From contig JAEXDQ010000006.1 of the NCBI GenBank assembly GCA_023401595.1, positions 1-64,000 on the forward strand: a stretch of DNA of 64,000 bases, written 5' to 3'. Position numbers and translations under genes: made by a program. The DNA comes from Spirochaetota bacterium (lineage in GTDB: Bacteria > Spirochaetota > Spirochaetia > Sphaerochaetales > Sphaerochaetaceae). Of the stretch, positions 8,413 through 17,337 are shown in pieces; position 1 is the first letter of the stretch, and the number at the start of each line of letters is the position of its first letter. The notes below the pieces were generated by a model. It searched no databases and was not told the DNA's origin. It saw only the letters and a list, made by a program, of their open reading frames with translations.

Positions 8413-10200
8413 CTAGTGGATCTCCACGGCTCCGAACTTACAAGTCTCCTTACAGACTCCGCACTTGATACAAGTGGCGGGGTTGATCGAATGAGGCTGC
8501 TTTTTCTCTCCGCTGATAGCGCCTACCGGGCACTTGCGGGCGCAAGCGGTACATCCGATACACTTGGCGGGGTTGATCTGGAACGAGATCAGCTTCTTGC
8601 ACTTTCCGGAGGGACATTTCTTGTCCAGGATATGGGCCATGTACTCATCCGGGAAGTAGCGCAAAGTGGAGAGAACCGGGTTCGGGGAAGTCTGACCGAG
8701 CGCGCACAACGACCCCTTCTTCATGGCGAGGCTGATCTCCTTGAGCCGGTCGATATCCTCCAAAGTGCCGTTTCCACGAGTAATCTTCTCCAGGATATTG
8801 CACAACGAACGACCACCGATACGACAGGGAGCGCACTTACCGCAGGATTCATCGACCGTGAAGTTCAGGTAGAACTTGGCGACGTCCACGATACAGTCGT
8901 CCTCGTCCATGACGATCATACCGCCGCTACCCATCATGGAGCCGATGCGCTGCAACGACGCATAGTCGATCGGGGTATCAAGGTCCTGCTCGGTGATGAC
9001 GCCGCCGGAAGGCCCGCCCGTCTGCACAGCCTTGAACTTCTTGCCGTGGGCGATACCGCCGCCGATGTCGAAGACGATCTCACGCAACGTAGTACCCATC
9101 GGAACCTCGACGAGGCCGGAGTTGCAGACCTTACCGGTCAATGCGAACACCTTGGTGCCCTTGCTGTCGGCGGTACCGATCTGAGAGAACCATGAACCGC
9201 CCTTGGTGATGATCACCGGAATGTTCGCCCAAGTCTCGACGTTGTTGATAACGGTCGGCTTGCCCCACAACCCCTTGACGGCCGGGAACGGCGGGCGAGG
9301 CGTAGGCATGCCGCGATGTCCTTCGATGGACTGGAGCAGAGCCGTCTCTTCGCCACAGACGAACGCACCGGCGCCGAGACGAATCTCTATATCGAAATCA
9401 AAACCGCTGCCGAGAATGTCCTTGCCGAGCAAGCCGTATTCCCGAGCCTGCTTCATCGCGACTTCAAGACGATGGATGGCCAGAGGATATTCCGCACGAA
9501 TGTAGATGTATCCCTGATGGGCCCCGATGGTATAACCGCAGATGGTCATGGCCTCAAGCACGGAATGCGGGTCGCCTTCCAGTGTGGAGCGATCCATATA
9601 GGCGCCGGGATCGCCCTCGTCGGCGTTACAGACGACATACTTTACATCGCCTTCCGCCTGCTTGGTGAAATTCCACTTCATCCAGGTCGGGAAGCCGGCG
9701 CCGCCACGGCCGCGGAGACCAGCGGTCTTCAGTTCGGAGATGACATCGTCCGGAGTCATGTTGAACAACGCCTTCTCAAGGGCCTCATAGCCTTCCCGGG
9801 CGATATATTCATCAATGTTCTCAGGATCGATGAAACCGCAGTTGCGCAGGACGATACGGAACTGCTTCTGGTAGAACTTGATGTCCTCCACCTGCGCATG
9901 CTTCGTACTCTTGTCCTTGTCATACAGGAGACGCTTGACTTCGCGCCCCTTGATGATATGCTCGGCGACAAGCTCCTTTGCATCCTCGGGCTTGACCTGC
10001 ACATAGAAGGAATCCTCAGGAAGAATCTTGACGATAGGTCCCTGTTCGCAGAAGCCGAAACAACCGGTTTTTACGACCTGCACTTCTTCAGCGACGCCCT
10101 GGGCCTCGCATTCAGCGATAAGGTTCTTGTAGATCTGGTCTGAGCGGCTTGATTCACAACCGGTACCGCCGCAGACCAGGATATAGTTTCTGAACGCCAT
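8413..10200 (-). CDS. hndC: NADH-oxidising subunit of the hydrogenase (NuoF-like)
   Basis: 595 residues. An N-terminal thioredoxin-like [2Fe-2S] segment (CGGTGCESS at residues 10-18) is followed by the NuoF core: GRGGAGFPTWMKW (NADH/FMN site, about 145-157), YIYIRAEYPLA, an SLBB region, and ESCGKCAPCRIG binding a [4Fe-4S] cluster. The C-terminus carries two more ferredoxin motifs (CIGCTACARKCP and CIKCGVCKETCK). It accepts electrons from NADH for the hydrogenase subunit. The start ATG overlaps the hndB stop (TAATG), so translation is coupled. Confidence 0.96.
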   Translation of the reverse strand: MAFRNYILVCGGTGCESSRSDQIYKNLIAECEAQGVAEEVQVVKTGCFGFCEQGPIVKILPEDSFYVQVKPEDAKELVAEHIIKGREVKRLLYDKDKSTKHAQVEDIKFYQKQFRIVLRNCGFIDPENIDEYIAREGYEALEKALFNMTPDDVISELKTAGLRGRGGAGFPTWMKWNFTKQAEGDVKYVVCNADEGDPGAYMDRSTLEGDPHSVLEAMTICGYTIGAHQGYIYIRAEYPLAIHRLEVAMKQAREYGLLGKDILGSGFDFDIEIRLGAGAFVCGEETALLQSIEGHRGMPTPRPPFPAVKGLWGKPTVINNVETWANIPVIITKGGSWFSQIGTADSKGTKVFALTGKVCNSGLVEVPMGTTLREIVFDIGGGIAHGKKFKAVQTGGPSGGVITEQDLDTPIDYASLQRIGSMMGSGGMIVMDEDDCIVDVAKFYLNFTVDESCGKCAPCRIGGRSLCNILEKITRGNGTLEDIDRLKEISLAMKKGSLCALGQTSPNPVLSTLRYFPDEYMAHILDKKCPSGKCKKLISFQINPAKCIGCTACARKCPVGAISGEKKQPHSINPATCIKCGVCKETCKFGAVEIH

Positions 10201-10601
10201 TATCTGCCCCCGTTCTTGATGATGTCAGCGGAAGGCCGGTCAAATACGTGGTCGGCCACAAGCTGCTTGTCAATGATATGCTGTACGACGATCTTCCGGA
10301 CCGTGTCCACGTCGACTTTTCCATAGATCGTATCGGGCATGCCGGGGACCAGTACCTCTACGGTCGGCTCGACATAGCACAACCCCATGCATCCGGTCTG
10401 CGTAACGGCGACATTGTCGATCTTATGCTCGTCCAGAACCTTCAGGAAGGTATCAAGCACCACTTTTGCTCCAGCGGCGATACCGCAGGTGCCCATTCCG
10501 ATGATAACCTGGCAGTCCTTGCCATTGATATCACGCTTCTTCAATTCATTCTGCTTGTTCTCTCTCAGTTTTCTGAGTTCTTCAAGTGTCATCTTCGCCA
10601 T
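10200..10601 (-). CDS. hndB: [2Fe-2S] ferredoxin-like hydrogenase subunit
   Basis: 133 residues from the ATG at 10601; GAGGAGG lies 11 nt upstream and the longer frame lacks such a site. It begins with a charged helical stretch (MAKMTLEELRKLRENKQ), then the thioredoxin-like [2Fe-2S] fold with GMGTCGIAAGAK and QTGCMGLCYVEP supplying four cysteines. Matches the HndB-type subunit of NADP/NADH-reducing hydrogenases. It passes electrons within the complex. Lies between the HATPase gene and hndC. Confidence 0.93.
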   Translation of the reverse strand: MAKMTLEELRKLRENKQNELKKRDINGKDCQVIIGMGTCGIAAGAKVVLDTFLKVLDEHKIDNVAVTQTGCMGLCYVEPTVEVLVPGMPDTIYGKVDVDTVRKIVVQHIIDKQLVADHVFDRPSADIIKNGGR

Positions 10602-10617
10602 TTGTATCCTAGCCTCC

Positions 10618-11220
10618 TCAGGCCTGTACACCATGTTGCGACAAGGCGGGGTCATGCACCACCCGTATAGGGTCAAGCTCAGCCTCCTGCGATTGCAGGA
10701 ACTCTCTGAGCAGGATCAGCGATCCGCTGGTGCTGAGATCACCCAGTACCTCCAGCAATTCCGAACGTCTCGCCTCCCATTCTCCGCTGCCGCGTGGAGT
10801 GGAAAGCGTCCGTTTCACGATCACTTCACAGGAAGAAGGGTGTCCGAATATCGCCACCAACGTGGAAGGCAGATCTCCGAACGGCGGCGTATCGACGTTC
10901 GTCAGATCAAAGCTGAACCGCACCGTCGTGCCTTTTCCTTCGGCGGACTCCAGGGAAAACTCCCCGCCCGCGCCTCCTACCGATTGCACCAGGAACGGAA
11001 TGCCGAGACCGACCTTCCGCTTCGCATGCTTGACGCCGTCCGTGTAGAACGGATCCAACACCTTGGCCTGCGTTTCCTTACTCATCCCCTTGCCGTCGTC
11101 CACTACCATGAAACGAAACATTTTCCGGTCTTCCGAAATTAAAATCGAAACCGTACCGCTGCCAGCCTCAAGGGAGTTCTGGACAATATCCAGCAGGAAA
11201 TCGCACAGGAAAACATGCAT
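10618..11220 (-). CDS. HATPase (histidine-kinase-like ATPase) protein in hydrogenase operon
   Basis: 200 residues. Residues 1-110 form a GHKL ATPase fold: the N-box near DIVQNSLEAGSG, the G1 box VVDDGKGMSKE, and a G2-like GLGIPFLVQSVGG. No phospho-acceptor histidine domain and no membrane segment are visible. The remainder (115-200) is a small domain I do not recognise. Such single-domain ATPases recur in clostridial and thermophile hydrogenase operons, but their function is not established to my knowledge. It could be an anti-sigma-type kinase or an assembly factor. Ribosome site GGGAGCGAGG precedes the ATG. Confidence 0.85.
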   Translation of the reverse strand: MHVFLCDFLLDIVQNSLEAGSGTVSILISEDRKMFRFMVVDDGKGMSKETQAKVLDPFYTDGVKHAKRKVGLGIPFLVQSVGGAGGEFSLESAEGKGTTVRFSFDLTNVDTPPFGDLPSTLVAIFGHPSSCEVIVKRTLSTPRGSGEWEARRSELLEVLGDLSTSGSLILLREFLQSQEAELDPIRVVHDPALSQHGVQA

Positions 11221-11252
11221 GCCTCGCTCCCACCTATATCCTTGTGTACGTC

Positions 11253-11726
11253 CTAGTTGAACTTATCGATGATTCCAGGGACCTGTTCCTTGGTAACCTT
11301 TCCGAATACCTCGCCGCTTACGGTCATGACGGGAGCGAGCCCGCAACACCCTACGCAACGGACGGCCTCAAGGGAAAACTTTCCGTCTTCCGTAACAGCG
11401 CCGACATCCAGACCGAGCAGCTTGTGCAGCTCCTCAATGATGACGTCTCCACCTTTCAGATAGCATGCGGTACCCAAGCAGACCTGGATATTATGCTCAC
11501 CGGGCTTGGTAAGCTTGAAGAAGTGGTAGAACGTGACGACACCCCAGATCTTCGCAAGGGGGACATCGAGAAGCTCAGACACCTTGTCCGCAGCTTCGCG
11601 GGGGATGTATCCGAACTCTTCCTGTACCTTGTGGAGTATCATGATGAGATTGCCCTGCTTCTCCTTCCATTCGCTGATGTAGGCCATCAGCTCGTCGGAG
11701 AACTTGACTTCATTTTGTACAGACAT
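11253..11726 (-). CDS. hndA: NuoE-like [2Fe-2S] subunit of the hydrogenase
   Basis: 157 residues. The start at 11726 is chosen because TTTGGAGGTTCC directly precedes it; a longer GTG start nine codons upstream lacks a site. A helical N-terminus leads to the thioredoxin-like fold with the four cysteines in CLGTACYLKGG and VRCVGCCGLAPV. This matches the 24-kDa NuoE/HndA subunit that partners the NADH-oxidising subunit. It is the first gene of the hydrogenase operon, divergent from rex. Confidence 0.95.
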   Translation of the reverse strand: MSVQNEVKFSDELMAYISEWKEKQGNLIMILHKVQEEFGYIPREAADKVSELLDVPLAKIWGVVTFYHFFKLTKPGEHNIQVCLGTACYLKGGDVIIEELHKLLGLDVGAVTEDGKFSLEAVRCVGCCGLAPVMTVSGEVFGKVTKEQVPGIIDKFN

Positions 11727-11845
11727 GGAACCTCCAAATTCCAGAATTTTCACACCAGTCCATAGTATCTTAAATCGATAAAAAAGTACACACTAATTCC
11801 TATACACAAAAGAGATATCGCACGATCACGGTAAAAAAAGAGAAA

Positions 11846-11893
11846 ATAATATTGTACCACAAAATTGATTCATGTGATTTGATTCACATGAAT
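11846..11893 (-). promoter_or_regulatory. hydrogenase operon promoter with TGTGA-N6-TCACA dyad
   Basis: A perfect dyad has arms ATTCATGTGA and TCACATGAAT with six bases between, at 11868-11893. Its core TGTGA-N6-TCACA fits both the Crp/Fnr-family consensus and the Rex consensus core. On the minus strand a TATTAT -10 candidate lies at 11851-11846 with no good -35, as expected where a protein covers that region. If transcription starts near 11839 the dyad centre is about 41 bp upstream. Which protein binds is inference. Confidence 0.6.
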
Positions 11894-12235
11894 GATGAAA
11901 TTTGTATGAACATTGTTAAAAATATTGCATTCAATGGAGTTTTTCAGCAAGTTAAATATCTTATTCCTCCCGTCCTGCATCGGCCGTCCTCACATATCGC
12001 ACGCTCAATTTTCGGCCCGTCGGCAGAAAGAACGTATGAGGAAAACGTCAACAGGCCGCCGGACATGAGCCTACTGGAGCGTCATGCAGCAGCGGGCCGC
12101 CGATTGTCCCGGCGTTCCCGCCGTATATTCACTTGCACTCCGTTGTGATGCCGGTCGGTGCGTCCGCCGTCAGGCTCCCGTAGACGACGCATGCCGTAGA
12201 AATATCTCCACGGTAAAAATTTCGTTAAAATAATA
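11894..12235. other. long divergent leader region between hydrogenase operon and rex
   Basis: No supported gene lies here. The motif AATATTGCA occurs at 11921-11929 and again at 12232-12240, preceded both times by GTTAAA; a related AATATTGTA is at 11848-11856. TTGTTAA at 11913-11919 resembles one half of a Rex operator. The middle part (11960-12200) is GC-richer and shows nothing recognisable. Confidence 0.4.
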
Positions 12236-12278
12236 TTGCACTATATTGCCGATTGATATATCATTTATCACATAAATG
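12236..12278 (+). promoter_or_regulatory. rex promoter with inverted repeat at the start site
   Basis: TTGCAC (12236-12241), a 17-bp spacer and TATCAT (12259-12264) form a good sigma-70-type promoter for rex. A perfect inverted repeat CATTTAT-CAC-ATAAATG at 12262-12278 overlaps the -10 and the expected start. The AATATTGCA motif shared with the hydrogenase side overlaps the -35. Autoregulation is likely but not shown. Confidence 0.6.
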
Positions 12279-12289
12279 AGGAGAAAAGT

Positions 12290-12928
12290 ATGAACAGTGA
12301 TATGCTTATTCGCATCACAAGATATTTTCGGGCACTTAATCGTCTTAAATCAGTCGGCCTAGAGAAAGTATTTGCACATAATCTGGCCGATGCCGCCGGA
12401 GTTTCCGCCGCCGTGGTCCGAAAGGATTTCTCCCAGCTGGAAATCCATGGACAGAAGCGCGGGGGCTATGAGATCAGCGAACTGGTCACCCGGTTGGGAG
12501 AAATCCTTGGCAAGGGCGACCCGCAGAACACCATCATCATCGGATGTGGACGTATCGGAAAGGCGTTGATGCACTATAGCGGTTTTGAACCCGATGGAAT
12601 CCGCGTCGTGGCCGGATTTGATTCCGACCCGTTGGTATACAGCGACGCCTCCTGCCCCGTACCGGTCTATTCAATCAGCCGTATCGAAGAAGTCGTCAAC
12701 GCGCTCGACGTCAAGGTCGGCATCATCACCGTTCCGGAATCAGCCGCGGCGGACAGCTATGAACGGCTGCTCGACGCCGGCGTCATGGGAATCCTCAATT
12801 TCAGCCCCGTGACCCTCAAACCGCAAATTCAACCTGACGGTACGGTACCGGTGGTTCACAACATCAACATCGCCCTGGAGCTGGAACAGATATTCTACGA
12901 ACTCAAGTTCCCGAAGAAACAGGACTGA
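12290..12928 (+). CDS. rex: redox-sensing transcriptional repressor Rex
   Basis: 212 residues, the usual family length. An N-terminal winged helix (RYFRALNRLKSVG then AAVVRKDFSQLEIHGQKRGGY, about residues 8-60) is followed by a Rossmann NAD(H)-binding domain with IIIGCGRIGKALMHY near 83-97 and GILNFSPVTL near 166. Rex represses fermentation and hydrogenase genes at low NADH/NAD+ and releases DNA when NADH rises. Its position divergent from an NADH-linked hydrogenase operon points to that operon as a direct target. Ribosome site GAGGAG precedes the ATG. Confidence 0.97.
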   Translation: MNSDMLIRITRYFRALNRLKSVGLEKVFAHNLADAAGVSAAVVRKDFSQLEIHGQKRGGYEISELVTRLGEILGKGDPQNTIIIGCGRIGKALMHYSGFEPDGIRVVAGFDSDPLVYSDASCPVPVYSISRIEEVVNALDVKVGIITVPESAAADSYERLLDAGVMGILNFSPVTLKPQIQPDGTVPVVHNINIALELEQIFYELKFPKKQD

Positions 12929-12968
12929 CAGGCAATCCGCTCCAAGCCTTGTTTCAAGAAAGACACGA

Positions 12969-13008
12969 AAACGCCGACGCCGTTGTACATGATGGCGCCG
13001 GCGTTTTT
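12969..13008 (+). terminator. rex terminator
   Basis: ACGCCGACGCC pairs with GGCGCCGGCGT (one mismatch) around a 13-nt loop and is followed by TTTTT. It lies 42 nt after the rex stop. Confidence 0.85.
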
Positions 13009-13205
13009 CATCGACATCGTCCGGCGACCCGCAGGATTTCCGAACCAGATGTGAATCACTACGGAGGTTTCAACATCGATGTACGAATCTCCGGAAAATC
13101 ACTCCGCTTTTCTTATGCACCCTAGGGGAACATAAAGCCCACCCCTCATTCCCGCATGGACAAGCCCCGCGATTCAGAACCGTCGAGGAATGCCGGACAC
13201 CCCGG

Positions 13206-14273
13206 TCAATCATAAGGGGCGCGTTTCAACCGTATCCACACAGGAAAATGATCGCTGATACCGATACGGGACCTGGCGTTCCATGCGAAAGGAGTCCCGT
13301 CCGGGGAGCGATGGATGTCGGCCACGGACACCCCGCCCCCGTCGAACTCCCACCCAACGCCGTCGAACAGACCGCCGGTCCCCAAAACCTGGTCATACCG
13401 GTGCCATCCTCCGGAAAACCAACAGGAACCAGGCCGATCGAACCGTAACGCCATATCGAGCCAAGGCGCGTACAACACCGAAGCATCGCCAGCGACGACC
13501 GACCTGTTTCCGCTCACCAGCAATGAACCATGAAGGAAATAATCAAAAGCCTTCGGATGCGAGGCTTCGATGAACGCGGTCTGCCCCGCCGCTCCGTCCG
13601 TTGCCGACGCATCAGGATTTTCATTGAAATCGCCGGCGACAAGGACCAACGCCTCAGGCTCCGCCGTTCGCCATTCAGAGACAAGGGTCTGGACCGTCTT
13701 CGCGAGTAGAATCCTATCCGCCTCGGTTTCAGCCGCACCCTCCCTACGTGATTTTCCATGAACCGCCAATATGACCAGAACCCCGGCGGGCGTCTGAATC
13801 CTGCACTCGAGTACAGGCCGGCAGCCGGGAACCGAGTGGATATTTGCCGCCAGAATCGGAAGCCGGGAGACGACGCCGATTTGTATGGCGCTTCCAGGTA
13901 CTCCCGTCGCCGCATGCCACAGGAAACCAAGACGGGCAAGCCGTTGCCCGAGCAGATCCTCAAGCACCCTGTCATTCTCGATTTCCTGAAGAACCAGAAC
14001 ATGGGGAAGCGGCGACGCCTTGTCCGTCACGACGGCGGCGCAGTTTTTCAACCGTCTCCGGTACAGGGTGTCGTTCCAGCCGGCATCGGGGAGATATTCA
14101 TCGTATTCCGTTCCATCCACGACACCGTCCATCAAATTCTGGACGTTCCAGGTCATGACGACCAGACCATCAGCAGAGACGTCTTCCCCACTGATCGGAC
14201 ACCCGCACCACAGGGTGATTCCCCCTGCAAGAACCAACAACAGAATCGGCAAATGAATACTTTTGACTTTCAT
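13206..14273 (-). CDS. secreted endonuclease/exonuclease/phosphatase-family protein
   Basis: 355 residues from the ATG at 14273, chosen because GGAGG lies just upstream and a signal peptide follows (MKVKSIHLPILLLVLAGG, ending near LWCGC, a plausible lipoprotein site). The fold markers are MTWNVQNLMDG (about residue 43), VLVLQEIENDRVLEDLL (metal-binding Glu), LVAGDFNENPD and the terminal GISDHFPVWIRL with the catalytic Asp-His pair. The family cleaves phosphodiesters or phosphomonoesters with Mg2+. The substrate could be nucleic acid, inositol phosphate or a phospholipid headgroup. It is 111 nt downstream of the MFS-HEAT gene on the same strand. Confidence 0.88.
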   Translation of the reverse strand: MKVKSIHLPILLLVLAGGITLWCGCPISGEDVSADGLVVMTWNVQNLMDGVVDGTEYDEYLPDAGWNDTLYRRRLKNCAAVVTDKASPLPHVLVLQEIENDRVLEDLLGQRLARLGFLWHAATGVPGSAIQIGVVSRLPILAANIHSVPGCRPVLECRIQTPAGVLVILAVHGKSRREGAAETEADRILLAKTVQTLVSEWRTAEPEALVLVAGDFNENPDASATDGAAGQTAFIEASHPKAFDYFLHGSLLVSGNRSVVAGDASVLYAPWLDMALRFDRPGSCWFSGGWHRYDQVLGTGGLFDGVGWEFDGGGVSVADIHRSPDGTPFAWNARSRIGISDHFPVWIRLKRAPYD

Positions 14274-14384
14274 GACGGCCTCCGCCGCCATATATACAGA
14301 AAAACCTGGCCAGCGATTCAATAACGGGGTTTTGATATGTGCGGACGTGGTTTTCGCACCGGAAAACCGGCACACGAAAAAGCG

Positions 14385-16628
14385 TCATGCCTTGGAGTTT
14401 TTCTTCAGGCTGTAGCAGAAATAGAGCTCGGCGAGCGCATCCTGCACGTCGAACAGGGAAAGATCCATCGACGCGGCGGCAAGGATTCCCTGCCGGAGAT
14501 TCTCGAACCGTTGGTCGAAGGAAACATCAGCGGTATAGGCCATACCAAGACAGATGTCCCGGACCTTCCTCCAATCCTCCGCGCCGAAAGCGGCGAAAAT
14601 CTCATCGTAATGTTCATCAATATCGGAAATGTCCCGGGCTTCAGTCAGGAAATCGGTCAAGAAATCACTGACGTCCCCGTTGTTCATCAGCTCAAACAGC
14701 TTGGCCAGCCGCGGGGACCCAAAATGAAGGAAACTCGCCAGGACGGCATATCTGGTCTGGCGGAACGTAGCGCTGCGCCCCTGACGGACGGACAGGAAAA
14801 AATCGCGGTAGAACCTACCCTCGCGGTCCATATACCGCTTCGCGATAAGATAGTCGATTTCTTCGTCGATGTGCCGTGCGTTCATGGAAAGGAGGTTGAT
14901 GGTATCGAGGTATTCCGGCCCTTCGGTAATCCGTGCGAGCGACTTGCTCGCCACTGACCGCACGGAGGACCATTTGCCGTCCAACAACCCGACCAAAGCG
15001 GTCCGAGCCTTCTCGTTCTTGCCATACGCGCCCAAGGCGGCTATCGCGTCAAGCTGCACGAACGAATCGTCGTCAGTGGCGATCCTGATCAAATCATCGA
15101 CCAACGCCTGACGCGGCCGATAGCCGAGGGACAGTATCACCTCCTGTTTGTCCTCGGAGAACGGCGAAGCCAATTTGGCCCGCAGTTCGCTTGTAGCCAC
15201 CCCGGTCAGGTTGGATCCGAGCGCCAGCAGCAACGCCTTCCGTTTCGCCGGGTCTTCGGTATGCTCCAGCTTCTCGATCATCGAAACGGCCTGGATACCA
15301 TGGACGGAGAACACGACGTGCGCGGCCTCGTTGGTGGAATAACTGCCCCGCTCACGGAAACGAAACGCCACGGCCAGTCCAAAAGAAGCGAGGACGAACG
15401 CAAAAATGAACATGAATGAGTAATCATTGCCGAATTGGAACGCCCCGACGGTGAACATTCCGTCAATCGAATCGCCAAGATCGACCAGTACGCCGGATAT
15501 CACACCAGCGACCAATGCGAAGACCGCGATGACGAAGTTCACCATTGAAGTAAAGCTCACCGCCTCATTGTCAGGAATGACGGAGGCGATCAGACGGATA
15601 TCGAGGATATTGATCAACCACAGGGAAAAATTCGCGAAGAACCCGAAAATGAAGAACGCTATCGCACCGAGCTGAGGCGGCGCGAATATCCAACAGGCCA
15701 AGGAGACCAGCAGCAGCCAGCAGGACCAGATGATCAACGGACGGGATCCCAGCCGGTCGGCGAAACGACGGCTTACGATTCCGGCCAACACCACGGCGAG
15801 CCCGACCACGACTGAATAGAGGATGACCAGACTTGACCCAAGGAACAGTTCCGTACTCATGAAGGGTACGGACATGCTGAGGACGACTGTCAACGTCAGG
15901 AAAATCCAACGCAAAAGCAGGCGCATACGGATATCGATGTCGGCCATGGCTTCCTTGAAGATGACGGAAATGGTCCGCCCCTTCTGGTACTCCACCTTCG
16001 CCCGGCAAGGAATTTTCCGGATACAACCGGCCGCGCCGATAAAAGCGAAGACACCGAACATCTGGAGTCCGATCAACCCCGCGAGGCCTGAAAACCGTTG
16101 GACGCTGGTAATGATCGAACTGAGGAATTTTACGAAAATGGACGACCCCTGGTAGGCGACGTTGAGATTCGCCACGACACGCCCGCGGTTCGTCACGGAG
16201 CTGACGCTTTTCTGGGTGAAATCATTCAATATGATGCCCAGCATCCTGAAGATACAGAAGATGGTATAGGTAGCCAGCAAAACCATGACAGCCAGATTGC
16301 CTTGCAGGAAGAACAAAGCGAGATAGGTGAAACAGAACACCCCGCGCAAGACCCACATGACGGTCTGCACCTTGATCATGTTGTGACCGCGAATAATCAA
16401 CGGAGCCACAGGAAGAATCAGTCCGGCGATGTATATGGCTGATGAAATATAGCCTAGAGCTATATTTCCGGCGCCGAAATGGACGGCAAGGATATATACG
16501 ATCGTATCCCCCAACAGGCTGAAGCCCACCCCGTTGAAGATCTCCGACCAGTACAGCAGATGACGTCCGTAACGCTTCTCAGCCTCACTCAGATACTTGG
16601 TCTTCGGCACTTTCCCTACCCGTCCCAC
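14385..16628 (-). CDS. MFS transporter fused to C-terminal HEAT-like repeats
   Basis: 747 residues. Residues 20-430 hold about 12 hydrophobic segments of an MFS-type carrier (GDTIVYILAVHFGAGNIALGY near the start, RFADRLGSRPLIIW in the middle loop). From about 455 onward the protein is soluble and helical. It includes HEAT-type repeats such as DDLIRIATDDDSFVQLDAIAAL, ARTALVGLLDGKWSSVRSVA, and a long helical tail to residue 747. Substrate unknown. It ends with FCYSLKKNSKA. The next gene upstream is clpP, 33 nt before its start. Such fusions are uncommon, and the tail may dock a partner on the inner face of the membrane (inference). Confidence 0.82.
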   Translation of the reverse strand: MGRVGKVPKTKYLSEAEKRYGRHLLYWSEIFNGVGFSLLGDTIVYILAVHFGAGNIALGYISSAIYIAGLILPVAPLIIRGHNMIKVQTVMWVLRGVFCFTYLALFFLQGNLAVMVLLATYTIFCIFRMLGIILNDFTQKSVSSVTNRGRVVANLNVAYQGSSIFVKFLSSIITSVQRFSGLAGLIGLQMFGVFAFIGAAGCIRKIPCRAKVEYQKGRTISVIFKEAMADIDIRMRLLLRWIFLTLTVVLSMSVPFMSTELFLGSSLVILYSVVVGLAVVLAGIVSRRFADRLGSRPLIIWSCWLLLVSLACWIFAPPQLGAIAFFIFGFFANFSLWLINILDIRLIASVIPDNEAVSFTSMVNFVIAVFALVAGVISGVLVDLGDSIDGMFTVGAFQFGNDYSFMFIFAFVLASFGLAVAFRFRERGSYSTNEAAHVVFSVHGIQAVSMIEKLEHTEDPAKRKALLLALGSNLTGVATSELRAKLASPFSEDKQEVILSLGYRPRQALVDDLIRIATDDDSFVQLDAIAALGAYGKNEKARTALVGLLDGKWSSVRSVASKSLARITEGPEYLDTINLLSMNARHIDEEIDYLIAKRYMDREGRFYRDFFLSVRQGRSATFRQTRYAVLASFLHFGSPRLAKLFELMNNGDVSDFLTDFLTEARDISDIDEHYDEIFAAFGAEDWRKVRDICLGMAYTADVSFDQRFENLRQGILAAASMDLSLFDVQDALAELYFCYSLKKNSKA

Positions 16629-16661
16629 GGCTTCCCCGCCAATGCGGCGGGGGCAGGTACG

Positions 16662-17243
16662 CTACAGTTCGCTCCGTGTGGTCACGATCCTGCTGACAAG
16701 ACCATATTGTTTCGCTTCCTCGGCATCCAGCCAATGGTCGCGTTCAGTATCCTTGGTCACCGCATCGACGGTCTTGCCGGTCTGTTCCGCGATCAGCCGG
16801 TCCAGTTTGCCGCGCAGCTTCTCTATCTGCCGGGCATGGATCTCTATGTCCGTCGCAACGCCCTTCATCCCACTCATGGGCTGATGAATCAGATAGGTGG
16901 AGTTCGGCAACGCAAGCCGCCGCTCGGCGGGTACGGCGAGGTACAGCAACGCGGCGGCGCTGGCGACCAAGCCCATTCCGATCATGAAAACGTCGCAGGA
17001 AACGAAACGAACCATGTCGAACATCGCATAACCGGCGTCGACATCGCCTCCGGGGGAATTGATATATATTCGGATCGGCTCGTTGCTTTCCGATTCAAGC
17101 ACCAGCAGCTGCCGGATCACGCGGTCGGCAAGCTCCTTGTCGATCTCTCCCGATACAAGAATCGACCGAGTCTTCAAGAGCTTCTCGTTCAATACAGGAT
17201 CATGGGGAACCTGGGGCTTCTGGTCCTCTTCATTATCTGGCAT
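16662..17243 (-). CDS. clpP: ATP-dependent Clp protease proteolytic subunit
   Basis: 193 residues from the ATG at 17243, preceded by AGAGG at 7-nt spacing; an ATG six codons earlier is possible. The catalytic triad is visible: Ser in GLVASAAALLYLA, His in YLIHQPMSG, and Asp in DTERDHWLDAEEA. IYINSPGGDVDAG is the oxyanion-side motif. The usual serine context ASMGAFLL is replaced by ASAAALLY, so this is probably a second, ClpP2-like paralogue. It forms tetradecamers that degrade proteins fed by ClpX or ClpA. No chaperone gene is adjacent. Confidence 0.93.
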   Translation of the reverse strand: MPDNEEDQKPQVPHDPVLNEKLLKTRSILVSGEIDKELADRVIRQLLVLESESNEPIRIYINSPGGDVDAGYAMFDMVRFVSCDVFMIGMGLVASAAALLYLAVPAERRLALPNSTYLIHQPMSGMKGVATDIEIHARQIEKLRGKLDRLIAEQTGKTVDAVTKDTERDHWLDAEEAKQYGLVSRIVTTRSEL

Positions 17244-17337
17244 ATCTACGCCTCTTTCCATAGAATCCGGCGCAAGAGAGCCCCGGTTGGGAGTAGTATA
17301 GGATGAATCTCCCCTCTTGAAAACCCCTTACTCGGAG

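Noticed and set aside
8416..10143. long plus-strand frames opposite hndC
   Set aside because: They are shadows of a GC-rich gene with unmistakable Fe-S and NADH motifs on the minus strand.
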